Shown one piece after another: positions 51,717 through 59,249 of a stretch of 64,000 nt of DNA. The translations under genes were made by a program, and so were the position numbers. The notes beneath the pieces were generated by a model. It was given only the letters and a program-made list of their open reading frames with translations, was not told the origin of the DNA and did no database searches. The first letter of the stretch is position 1. Every line of letters begins with the position of its first letter. This DNA is from Lichenihabitans sp033947565 (lineage in GTDB: Bacteria; Pseudomonadota; Alphaproteobacteria; Rhizobiales; Beijerinckiaceae): NCBI RefSeq assembly GCF_033947565.1, contig NZ_JARPVX010000005.1, positions 62,001 to 126,000 on the forward strand. The letters run 5' to 3'.

Positions 51717-51974
51717 GCCCCGGCCGACGCGCCTCGGGGCGGCCGAGCCCGGTCGCCCCCTGGGCTATGCCGCCCAAACACCCGCGCTGCAGGCCTTTAA
51801 CCGGCCGCCAGCGGCCTTCAGGGGCTCAGGGCCGCAACGCCCAAGCGCTACTGCCGAAGCGGCCCAGCGGCGCCTCTGGCCTGCTTTGGTGCCTCAAACT
51901 GAACGAGCTTAGCCCGGCTCGACCCACGCGTCGAGCGCATCGGCGCTGCCCTCACCCACCATTAGGAGATCACC

Positions 51975-52310
51975 ATGCTCGCATCCGGCGTGAAAACGCG
52001 CATTCGCACCCTCAACGACGCCCTGCGCCAAAACGTCGAGGATGGTCGCGTCATCCTTACAGCCGGCGTCGTCGCCCTCAGCCTCGACCTGCGCCATGAG
52101 ATCCGGCATGCGGTCGCGAACTTCGCGGCTTTCGACAGCGCCAACGATCCGCACGACGAGCACGACTTTGGCGCGGTGACGGTCGGTGGCGCCCGGCTGT
52201 TCTTCAAGATCGACTACTACGACCGCAGCTTGCAGCAGCACTCCCCCGACCCGTCAGATCCGGCGGTGACGATGCGGCTCCTCACCATCATGCTGGCCGA
52301 CGAATACTGA
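51975..52310 (+). CDS. DUF3768 family protein
   Basis: A 111-residue protein matching DUF3768 along its whole length: RIRTLNDALRQ, GRVILTAGV, NDPHDEHDFGAV, FFKIDYYD and the C-terminal TMRLLTIMLADEY. The family is common on plasmids and integrated elements of alphaproteobacteria, and its function is unknown to me. An AGGAG lies 6 bases upstream of the ATG. It is convergent with the XRE gene 3 bases away. Confidence 0.85.
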   Translation: MLASGVKTRIRTLNDALRQNVEDGRVILTAGVVALSLDLRHEIRHAVANFAAFDSANDPHDEHDFGAVTVGGARLFFKIDYYDRSLQQHSPDPSDPAVTMRLLTIMLADEY

Positions 52311-52313
52311 GCC

Positions 52314-52574
52314 TCACTTCCGGCGCCGACCACCGCGCAAGGCCTCGGGTGGCACCTCCCCGATTTCAGGCACGCGGAAGAGCTCGCTCACGTTCACCGA
52401 CAGGGCTCGGGCTACGCGGTCAAGCAGGTCGACGGTCGGGTTCTCACGCTGCCGCTCGAGGCCTCCGAGATAGGCGCGGTCGATCGCGGCATCAGCGGCC
52501 AGCAGATCTTGGGAGATCCCCTGGGTGACCCTAATCCGCCTGATGTTCCATGCCACCAGCTCGCGCCCATTCAT
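52314..52574 (-). CDS. XRE-family helix-turn-helix regulator
   Basis: An 86-residue DNA-binding protein consisting of one HTH_XRE domain: VAWNIRRIRVTQGISQDLLA (helices 1-2), then DRAYLGGLERQRENPTVDLLDRVARAL (recognition helix and helices 4-5), and a short basic tail RGGRRRK. This is typical for a small element-borne repressor. A palindromic operator candidate lies just upstream of its start, in the divergent gap with the DUF805 gene. Confidence 0.9.
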   Translation of the reverse strand: MNGRELVAWNIRRIRVTQGISQDLLAADAAIDRAYLGGLERQRENPTVDLLDRVARALSVNVSELFRVPEIGEVPPEALRGGRRRK

Positions 52575-52595
52575 CGAACGATGGCAGCATCCAGG

Positions 52596-52622
52596 TGGCT
52601 ATCAAACCACTGGCTATAGCCA
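52596..52622. promoter_or_regulatory. XRE operator candidate: TGGCTAT half-site plus palindrome TGGCTATAGCCA
   Basis: A perfect 12-bp palindrome (52611-52622) preceded 8 bases earlier by another TGGCTAT (52596-52602). The outer arms GTGGCTAT/ATAGCCAC also pair. It sits 21 bases upstream of the XRE start and 55 upstream of the DUF805 start, ideal for autorepression. Confidence 0.65.
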
Positions 52623-52676
52623 CTCCTTAAACGTACCGTCTCTCACAATGCCGACACCCTACAACGGAGATCTCCC

Positions 52677-53228
52677 TTGAAGCTGTTCAACGAAGTCAAC
52701 TGGTACGGCCGCGCTATGGGCCGGTATGCAAGCTTCTCCGGCCGCGCGATCCGATCGGAGTATTGGTACTTTGCACTGATCAGCTTCCTGCTTGGTGCCG
52801 GGGCCGCGTTGCTCGACCGGCGGCTGCAGACGGAGAGCACCTTCTACCTGCTGGTGACGCTGGTGCACGCCATCCCGTCCCTGTCGGTGTTGGTGCGGCG
52901 CCTGCATGATACCGACCGCACCGGCTGGTGGGTCCTGGCCGCCTTTACGTTGATCGGCGCCATCCCACTGCTCGCTTTCGTGTGCCAGCGCGGCACGCCC
53001 GCGGCGAACCGCTTCGGGGCCGCGCTGGATGGCAAGGGCCGACCGGTGCCGGTCGCGGCTCTGCCCGAGCTGACCACCGCCCCGTCGCCCGCACGTGACC
53101 CGATCGGCGAGGTGGAGCGCCTAGCCGAGCTGCGAGCCAAGGGCGCGATCAGCGACGCCGAGTTCGAACGCATGAAGGCGACCGTGTTCGACGCCGCTGG
53201 ATCGACCGGCAACGCGCTGCAGGCCTGA
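52677..53228 (+). CDS. DUF805 membrane protein with C-terminal SHOCT domain
   Basis: A 183-residue membrane protein. The DUF805 region (1-110) has GRASRSEYW-type SFSGRAIRSEYWYFALISF and the conserved VLVRRLHDTDRTGWW, with about four membrane helices. After a linker, a SHOCT motif (EVERLAELRAKGAISDAEFE) closes the protein. It starts with TTG at 52677, with CGGAGAT upstream. It is element cargo, divergent from the XRE gene. Function unknown; SHOCT tails are thought to mediate oligomerisation. Confidence 0.85.
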   Translation: MKLFNEVNWYGRAMGRYASFSGRAIRSEYWYFALISFLLGAGAALLDRRLQTESTFYLLVTLVHAIPSLSVLVRRLHDTDRTGWWVLAAFTLIGAIPLLAFVCQRGTPAANRFGAALDGKGRPVPVAALPELTTAPSPARDPIGEVERLAELRAKGAISDAEFERMKATVFDAAGSTGNALQA

Positions 53229-53259
53229 CGCGCCGCATCTGATCGTAGGAGACCTCGCG

Positions 53260-53688
53260 ATGCAGTTCATCATCCTGCTGTTCACCTTGGGCCACAGCCT
53301 CGTCGCTCACCCGGTCACCAGCGCGGCCGACTTGCGCGCCTGCACCGACACGAGCACGCGCGCCGCGGTCAAGGCAGCGGTGCAGGACCGCTTCGAGATT
53401 ATCGGGTTGCCGCGCGACAACGAGGTGCTCGCTCTTCTGTCGACGCTAGGCGATGCGCACTCGGCCCAGTCGCGCAACGTGGCCGCCGTGTTCCAGGAGA
53501 AGTCGGGGCTTCCCGCCTCGGCATTCAAGCTGTGCGAGGTCTCCGACACGCGCTTTGATGACCCGTTGTTCGTGACGGTGCTGTTCGTGAACCCCGCCAC
53601 CGGCCAGCCCGGCGGGCTTGTAGTGAACTTCGGCTTTCCTGGCGCGACAGCAGAGTTCGGCGATCGGCTGCATTCGGTGCAGTCCTGA
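53260..53688 (+). CDS. Small secreted hypothetical protein
   Basis: A 142-residue protein with a short signal-like N-terminus (MQFIILLFTLGHSLVAHPVTSAA). The mature part has two Cys (LRACTD, KLCEVS) that may form a disulfide. A beta-rich C-terminal half follows (LFVTVLFVNPATGQPGG). No family recognised. Its ATG is preceded by AGGAGA, and it lies 31 bases after the DUF805 gene, so the two may be cotranscribed. Confidence 0.65.
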   Translation: MQFIILLFTLGHSLVAHPVTSAADLRACTDTSTRAAVKAAVQDRFEIIGLPRDNEVLALLSTLGDAHSAQSRNVAAVFQEKSGLPASAFKLCEVSDTRFDDPLFVTVLFVNPATGQPGGLVVNFGFPGATAEFGDRLHSVQS

Positions 53689-53926
53689 TCGAAGCCATCA
53701 GGCATGCCGTCATTCGATGCAAAACTTGAACATGCGCGGAAGCGGACCTTCAGCTTCGCGCCCAACTCGGTCAAAGCTTGAACGTGTCCACATTCTGGTA
53801 AGCGGACCTTTATCGGTGAACGCATCCAGTAATCGAGGCGGACCAGTAGAGTTAGATCATTCTGATCCGAACCCTATACGCCGCAAAGCCGCGATCGGAT
53901 GGGTTAGTAGGGCGAAGGCGATAACT
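53689..53926. other. Intergenic region with an 11-bp direct repeat
   Basis: AAGCGGACCTT occurs at 53740-53750 and again at 53800-53810, exactly 60 bases apart, with a related GGCGGACC near 53838. Around it the DNA is less GC-rich and lacks a convincing gene. It may be the remnant of an insertion sequence end or a regulatory repeat, and it marks the change from element cargo to the leftward catabolic operon. Confidence 0.4.
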
Positions 53927-54985
53927 TCAGGAGTATCCCTGATGACTGGCCTGCCGACCACAGATCTCGTTTCCGGATGTCGTACTGACACGCCTTAGCG
54001 TTCGCACGACATTCCAGCGGTCCTCGGCGCCCCATAAATACTTGTACGGCTCTTGCCCGCGGAGGAAGTGAAATCGCCGCTGTCCCTGCCCAATGGCGCA
54101 GCGGATTGCGGTCCCGATCAGCGCCGTCCCTGGGCTCTCGAATCCCCAATCGGGATTGAAGCCGTTGAGATACGCGTAGCTCTCGCCGCGATGGGCGAAG
54201 CCGTAATAGGCCGCAACCGTCTGGCCCTCGACCTGAAGGCCGAATGACCGCAGGAGCTTGGACGCCCGAAGGTGCGGCACGGCCGTGCGGTGGAACAGGC
54301 GAACGTCGGGGTTGGCCAGTACGCCGGGCTCGCCCTTGGCGGCCCAACGTCGGCCGTGCAGTTCGATCAACGCCTCGAATAGGTCGGGGCCCGATAGGCC
54401 GTCACTCTCGGCGATGCCAACGCGGTCATGGCGCTGCACGCGATTCCAAGCGCGGCGCCAGCGTCGGCCGCCGCGGGAGCGCTCCCACTCCGCAACGGTT
54501 GCCGGCAAGGCCAGCACGGGCGCGGCCGACTGACCTTGCGGCTCGCCTTCGAGCGTCCCGAACGCGAGGGAACAAGCCACTGCGTCGGGCCGCAACTCCT
54601 CAAGCGACCAGACATCCCAGCGTCCACCCTCTGCTACATAGGCTTTCGCGAAAGCCTCCGCGACGTCAGGGGCCGGCGCGCCGTCGATGAGTACATCCAG
54701 GTAGTCCGTCATCCCGATGCCGAGCGGCAGCAGTCGACGACCGTAGGGTCCGTCCTCCAGGTAGAAGGGCGCGAGCCCCACCAGGAGGCCGTCTCGCCGC
54801 ACCGCCACGCTCATCAACGGACCGGGGTGAAACACCTGCCACCATGGCAGCAGCCAGGCGGGCGACTGGAATGGCGTCGCCTGCGCGGACCGGCTCCACA
54901 GCGCCCACCATTCCGGCAGCAACCGGACGAGGTCGCTGGTGCGAGTGAGGAGCGTGATCTCGAGAGTCGAACGGGACTGCGTCAT
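53927..54985 (-). CDS. GNAT-like acyltransferase (CelD/BioF2-like)
   Basis: A 352-residue protein of the GNAT_6/CelD type. It has TPFQSPAWLLPWWQVF and MSVAVRRDGLLVGLAPFYLE in the first half and the second half-domain FEALIELHGRRWAAKG, followed by FGLQVEGQTVAAYYGFAHRGESYAYLNGFNPDW. The ATG at 54985 has a strong GGAGGTGAC upstream; a longer frame reading into the binding-protein gene is spurious. Relatives add acyl groups to polysaccharides or act on unknown acceptors. It is the last gene of the flavoenzyme/ABC operon, 35 bases after the binding-protein gene. Confidence 0.8.
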   Translation of the reverse strand: MTQSRSTLEITLLTRTSDLVRLLPEWWALWSRSAQATPFQSPAWLLPWWQVFHPGPLMSVAVRRDGLLVGLAPFYLEDGPYGRRLLPLGIGMTDYLDVLIDGAPAPDVAEAFAKAYVAEGGRWDVWSLEELRPDAVACSLAFGTLEGEPQGQSAAPVLALPATVAEWERSRGGRRWRRAWNRVQRHDRVGIAESDGLSGPDLFEALIELHGRRWAAKGEPGVLANPDVRLFHRTAVPHLRASKLLRSFGLQVEGQTVAAYYGFAHRGESYAYLNGFNPDWGFESPGTALIGTAIRCAIGQGQRRFHFLRGQEPYKYLWGAEDRWNVVRTLRRVSTTSGNEICGRQASHQGYS

Positions 54986-55020
54986 GTCACCTCCGTCGTG
55001 GAACAGGTCGAGGCCCGGCC

Positions 55021-56061
55021 TCACTTCAGCTCGGGGATCCAGGCGGCCGTCGCGGCGTCGGAATGGCCGAAGGCCGGGATCTTGGCGTTGAGGTCCTCGA
55101 CCGTCTTGACGCCCGCCTGCCGCAACGTCGTCTGGGTGAGCAGGGTCGGCTCGACCGTGATCCGGTGGCCGGGGTCCTGGCCCGCCACCGCGAGCGAGGC
55201 GGCGCGGATCGACACCTGCCCCACCACGGCCGGATTGGTGGCGACCGTGCCAACCCAAGGGCTGCCCGGCTCGGTGATCTCGGCGATGTCGGCCGTGGAC
55301 ACATCGGCGGAGTAGATCTTCAGTTTGTCGGCCGTGCCGAGCTCGGCCGCTGCCAGCTTGACCCCGCGCGCGAACTCGTCATAGGGCGCGAACACAACCG
55401 TGATGCCGGGGTTGGCGCGCAGCGCCGCCTTGGCCTGGTCGGCGGTCGCGCTCGCCGTGTTGTCGCTGACGCTGCCGAAGCGGGCCTTCTCGACGACACT
55501 GGGGTTCTTAGCTCGGAACGCCGTCCAGATTTCGTTGCGGCGGTCGAGCGGCGCAAAACCGGCGACATAAACGTAGCCGGCCTCGAAGTTCAAGCCATTG
55601 TCCTTGACGACCTGATCGAGCGCCTGTTGGGCCAGGGCGTGATCGCTCTGCTCGACCTGCGGGATCTTCGGGTTGTCGAGGTTGACGTCGAAGGCCACCA
55701 CCTTGATGCCGGCATCCAACGCCTTCTGGGCCACGTCCTTCAGCGACTCCGGCAGCCCGTGATCGATGACGATCGCCTGGACGCCGAGGTTGATGGCCTG
55801 TTCCACCTGATCGCGCTCCTGGCTGGCGTCCTGCCGACCCGGGAGGACGCGTAGGTCGATGCCGAGCGCCTTGGCCTGGGCTTGCGCCCCTGCCTCGTAG
55901 GCCTGGTAGAAATCGCCGACCGAGAGGTAGCGCACCAGCGCGACCTTGACGCCGCCCTTGTCGAAGGGCGGCGGCGCCCCGGGCAGGCCAGCCGCGACGG
56001 CGGGGCTAGCGACCACAAGGGTCGCGGCGGCGGCAAACAGGTGGGATCGGAGCGACATCAT
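55021..56061 (-). CDS. Rbs-type periplasmic binding protein
   Basis: Binding protein of 346 residues with a signal (MMSLRSHLFAAAATLVVASPAVAAG). The Peripla_BP_4 core begins KVALVRYLSVGDFYQAYEAG. Ligand-site residues may be in IDHGLPES, AFDVNLDNP, YVAGFAPLDRRNEIW and PYDEFARG. The start is the ATG pair at 56061. Unlike the other three Rbs-type operons, here it follows the permease instead of leading the operon. The neighbouring flavin monooxygenases suggest an organosulfur or similar ligand, but the fold usually binds sugars or autoinducer-like molecules. Confidence 0.88.
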   Translation of the reverse strand: MMSLRSHLFAAAATLVVASPAVAAGLPGAPPPFDKGGVKVALVRYLSVGDFYQAYEAGAQAQAKALGIDLRVLPGRQDASQERDQVEQAINLGVQAIVIDHGLPESLKDVAQKALDAGIKVVAFDVNLDNPKIPQVEQSDHALAQQALDQVVKDNGLNFEAGYVYVAGFAPLDRRNEIWTAFRAKNPSVVEKARFGSVSDNTASATADQAKAALRANPGITVVFAPYDEFARGVKLAAAELGTADKLKIYSADVSTADIAEITEPGSPWVGTVATNPAVVGQVSIRAASLAVAGQDPGHRITVEPTLLTQTTLRQAGVKTVEDLNAKIPAFGHSDAATAAWIPELK

Positions 56062-56105
56062 AGGACCTTTTGGTTTGGGATTGAATGGCAAGCGCGGCAT
56101 GCGCC

Positions 56106-57140
56106 TCAGGCGCGCCGGGCGAAGCCGAATGTGAGGGCCAGGGCCCCGACCAAGACCGCACCCTTGACGAAATCCTGGGTGTAGTAAGGCGCGTTCAGCA
56201 TCGTCAGCCCGTTAAGCAGGAAGCCGACGAAGATGGCGCCGACGACGGCGCCGAAGACGTTGGGACGCCGCCGGTTCAGCACCGCAAAGCCGATCAGCGC
56301 CGCCGCCACCGCGTCGAGCAGCAGCGATGCGCCCGATGAAACGTCGCCGCGCCCAACCCGCGCGGCGACAGCGATGCCGCCAAGCGCCGCGAGCCCGCCC
56401 GAGACCAGGTAGGCCAGCGCCTTGAGGCGACCAGTCGGCGCCCCGGCCAACCGGGCCGCGACCGCATTGCCGCCCGTCGCGAACAGCAGGCGGCCGATGC
56501 GGGTGTGCTCGGTAAGCACGTGCAGAGCCAGTGCCACGACGATCATCAGCACAACAGGGACCGGCAGGATGCCGAAGAGCCGGCCGCGTCCGATGGCCAG
56601 GAAGGCGGGATCGAACCGGCCCGTCGCTGCCGTGCCGTCGGGAAGGATAAGGCCCGTGGCAATGGACCTTCCTGCCGTGGGGATGAGCTGCAACCCGGTC
56701 AGCAGGAAGTTCACGGCCAGTGTCGCCAGCAGGTCGGGGACGCGCAGCCACAGGATGAGCGCCGCATTGAGCAGGCCGACCACAACCCCAAAGGCGAAGA
56801 CGATCGGCACCGTGGTCCAGACAGGCTGGTGCCACACCACCATGGCGTAGCTCGCCACCATCACGCTTGCGGCCGCCACGGCGCCGATCGAGAGATCGAA
56901 ACCGCCGACCGCCAACGTCACCGTGATGCCGGTCGCCAGGATCGCCGTAACCGAGACGGCCTGGAGCACGCTCATGGCGTTGGCGAGGCCGAGAAACGCC
57001 GGCTCGGCCGTGCCGAACCCCACCAGCATGGCGGCAAGTAGCAGGAAGATCGCGCTGCCCCGGGCGAGGTCGGACCCCATGGTGCGCCAGGTCCCGGTCG
57101 CTTGAGGAATTTGCACGCTGGTCTGGGAGGAGGCTGTCAT
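56106..57140 (-). CDS. Rbs-type ABC transporter permease
   Basis: Permease of 344 residues with about nine membrane segments, the motif LAVGGFDLSIGAVAAASV (FDLS instead of IDLS) and the loop ATGGNAVAARLAGAPTG. It overlaps the ATPase gene by 4 bases and is followed 44 bases later by the binding-protein gene. It probably forms a homodimer channel because only one permease gene is present. Confidence 0.92.
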   Translation of the reverse strand: MTASSQTSVQIPQATGTWRTMGSDLARGSAIFLLLAAMLVGFGTAEPAFLGLANAMSVLQAVSVTAILATGITVTLAVGGFDLSIGAVAAASVMVASYAMVVWHQPVWTTVPIVFAFGVVVGLLNAALILWLRVPDLLATLAVNFLLTGLQLIPTAGRSIATGLILPDGTAATGRFDPAFLAIGRGRLFGILPVPVVLMIVVALALHVLTEHTRIGRLLFATGGNAVAARLAGAPTGRLKALAYLVSGGLAALGGIAVAARVGRGDVSSGASLLLDAVAAALIGFAVLNRRRPNVFGAVVGAIFVGFLLNGLTMLNAPYYTQDFVKGAVLVGALALTFGFARRA

Positions 57141-58669
57141 CGAAGGCTCGCGTGATGGGCTTTGGTCACGGGGCTGAGCCCAGCGCGATCCATGACGAAA
57201 ATGCGGTCGGCGACCTCGAGCGCCTCTTCGGGATCGCTCGTCGCGATCAGGGTAGCCACGCCGCGGTCGGCCCGGATCGCGGCCACGATGTCGGCGCGGG
57301 CGCCCACATCGACGCCCTGGAAGGGTTCGTCGAGCAGCAGCAGGCGCATCGGCTCGGCCTGCCAGCGCGCCAGGATGGTCTTCTGCTGGTTGCCGCCCGA
57401 CAGCGTGTCGAGCCGTGCTTGCGGCCCGGAGGCGCGGATGTTCAACCGTTCAATACCGTCCTGCGCCGCCTTGCTTTCACGGTCTCCGACCAGGAACCCG
57501 TGCGGGTACCAGCGCCCCAGGTGGGGCAGGCCGACCGTTCCCGCCACGGTTCCGCCGGGCCAGTCGGACGGCACGAAGGAGGTGCGGTGGCGATCTTCCG
57601 CCGCCATGGCGACGCCCGCCGCGATGGCGCCTGCCGGATCGCGCGGCCAATACGACCGGCCGCCGAGCCGCATCGTTCCGGCGGCGGGCGCGTGAACGCC
57701 GAACAGTGTCGACAGTAGCCGGCTCTTGCCGACCCCGAGCGGCCCCGTCAGGGCCACCACCTCGCCCTGCCGAACTTGGAAATCAATCGGCGCGGCATCG
57801 CCGCCGAGGTGGAGCCCTGCGACATCGAGAACCACATCGCCGGCGATGGCCCTGGCCTCGGCATGTGCCGCCGCCAAAGGGCGCCCGATCATGGCCGTGA
57901 CGGCGCGCTCGAAATCGATGGGTGCCGCCTGCGCGTCGGCTACTCGGCCGCCGCGCAGCACCACGACCCGATCGGCGAGGCGTTTCAGGTCCCCGAGCCG
58001 ATGCGAGATGTAGACGATGGCAAGCCCGCGCCCCCGGAGGTCCTCGATGATGTCGAACAGTCGTCCGGCTTCGTGGCTCGACAGGCTTGCGGTCGGCTCG
58101 TCGAGGACGAGCAGCCGGGCCTGGGCCGACACGGCCCGGGCGATCGCGAGCAACTGCCGCTCGGCAGGTTTAAGATCGCCGAAGTCGAGATCGAGCTGCA
58201 GGTCGAACCCGGCCTGCCGCAACACGGACGCGGCTTCGCGGCGGACGCTGCGCCGCGACAGGAACAAGGGGAAGCGCGCATCGGCGAACCGATCAAGCAC
58301 GAGCGCATCCGCGACCGTGAGGCCGGGGCACCCGGCCCTGTCGGTCGCCTGATGCACGATCGCTATCCCGGCCCGCCGGCTGTCGGCCGGCGTCACGGGT
58401 GCGAAGCTTTCGCCGCCGAGGCGCATCGTCCCTTGGTCGGGCCGCGTCGCTCCGCCGAGGATCGACACCAGCGTGGACTTGCCAGCCCCGTTCGCGCCCA
58501 TCAGGGCGAGGATCTCGCCCGCCGCGATGCGAAGATCCACGCCCTGGAGCGCCACCGTAGCGCCGAAGGTCTTGGCGACGCCCGCGAGGGTCAGCAGCGG
58601 CGCGGCGGACAGCCGTTCCGACAGGGCCGCCTCCCGCGCCGCGGCATCAGGCACACCGTCAGTCAACAC
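57137..58669 (-). CDS. Rbs-type ABC transporter ATPase
   Basis: Tandem ATPase of 510 residues. NBD1: GANGAGKST, with a modified Q-loop IVHQATDRAGCPGLTV and a signature-like LKPAERQLLAIARA, LVLDEPTASLSS and YISHRLGD. NBD2 is unusual in keeping a full P-loop (GPLGVGKSRLL), followed by LSGGNQQKTILARW and LLLLDEPFQGVDVGAR. Both sites could hydrolyse ATP, unlike most RbsA-type proteins. The GTG start at 58669 overlaps the dodecin stop (TAGTG), so the genes are coupled. Confidence 0.9.
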   Translation of the reverse strand: MLTDGVPDAAAREAALSERLSAAPLLTLAGVAKTFGATVALQGVDLRIAAGEILALMGANGAGKSTLVSILGGATRPDQGTMRLGGESFAPVTPADSRRAGIAIVHQATDRAGCPGLTVADALVLDRFADARFPLFLSRRSVRREAASVLRQAGFDLQLDLDFGDLKPAERQLLAIARAVSAQARLLVLDEPTASLSSHEAGRLFDIIEDLRGRGLAIVYISHRLGDLKRLADRVVVLRGGRVADAQAAPIDFERAVTAMIGRPLAAAHAEARAIAGDVVLDVAGLHLGGDAAPIDFQVRQGEVVALTGPLGVGKSRLLSTLFGVHAPAAGTMRLGGRSYWPRDPAGAIAAGVAMAAEDRHRTSFVPSDWPGGTVAGTVGLPHLGRWYPHGFLVGDRESKAAQDGIERLNIRASGPQARLDTLSGGNQQKTILARWQAEPMRLLLLDEPFQGVDVGARADIVAAIRADRGVATLIATSDPEEALEVADRIFVMDRAGLSPVTKAHHASLR

Positions 58670-58890
58670 TATTCGGCGCCGCGGTCGTCGAGCGTGAAGC
58701 CGATCTTGAGCGTGACCTGGAAATGCGCGACCCGGCCGTCGGTCACATGGCCGCGAGTTTCAACCACCTGGAACCAGCCGATATGGCGCAGGGTCTTGGC
58801 CGCATCCGCGACGGCGTTGCTGATGGCCTCGTCCGCGCTCGTCGGCGAGGAGCCGACGACTTCGATCACGCGATAGCTGTGTTCAGACAT
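58669..58890 (-). CDS. Dodecin flavin-binding protein
   Basis: A 73-residue dodecin. Family markers are YRVIEVVGSSPTSADEAISNAV, then TLRHIGWFQVVETRGHV with the conserved Trp that stacks on the flavin, and a closing FQVTLKIGF strand. Dodecamers store or buffer FMN, riboflavin or FAD. It lies between flavin-dependent dehydrogenase/monooxygenase genes and an ABC ATPase whose start it overlaps by one base, so a role as flavin buffer for this operon is attractive. Confidence 0.93.
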   Translation of the reverse strand: MSEHSYRVIEVVGSSPTSADEAISNAVADAAKTLRHIGWFQVVETRGHVTDGRVAHFQVTLKIGFTLDDRGAE

Positions 58891-58938
58891 GAAACGTTCC
58901 TTTGAGGAAAGAGAAGCAGGGCTGGCTGCGGCCCGGGA

Positions 58939-59136
58939 TCAGCTCCAGGCGTGCAACGGCGGGTTGACGTCGTTCAGCGCATAATTGCCCAGGATCGCGT
59001 ATTTCCAGCGCACTGGTTCATGCAGCGTGTGGATGCGGGCGTTGCGCCAATGACGATCGAGGTCGCGGACCCCAAGGGTCGCGCGGGTACCCGGCCTCGC
59101 GATTGCGTCCGCCATACTGAGGGCTTGTGCTGGCAA
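58939..59136 (-). pseudogene. C-terminal remnant of a SfnB/DszC-like dehydrogenase
   Basis: The last 50-55 residues of an acyl-CoA dehydrogenase-like monooxygenase are recognisable: DLDRHWRNARIHTLHEPVRW, then ILGNYALNDVNPPLHAWS and a stop. The tail is nearly identical in pattern to the tails of the two intact genes upstream (HTLHDPVRWKY). Everything before about residue 15 of this frame lacks similarity, and no catalytic domain exists. It is the stump of a third paralogue, joined to the monooxygenase stump next to it. Confidence 0.8.
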
Positions 59137-59173
59137 GCGTTGGCCTCGAACTCGCCGTTTTCCAGCGCCTCGT

Positions 59174-59239
59174 TGGCCCGGCCGACTGGTGCACCACGCA
59201 GTTCAGGTCGAAGGCGTTGAGACGGATCTCGCAGACCAT
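59174..59239 (-). pseudogene. N-terminal remnant of an LLM flavin monooxygenase
   Basis: A start codon at 59239 followed by about 22 residues, MVCEIRLNAFDLNCVVHQSA and so on, matching the N-terminus of the LLM gene at 63660 (MTRQIRFNAFDMNCVGHQSP). Similarity then stops abruptly and the frame runs into sequence belonging to the dehydrogenase stump. A deletion has fused the start of one gene to the end of another. Confidence 0.75.
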
Positions 59240-59249
59240 GGCGGCGCCC

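Noticed and set aside
53717..53998. Plus-strand 93-codon frame
   Set aside because: Spans the direct repeats and overlaps the GNAT gene end; no coding character or family.
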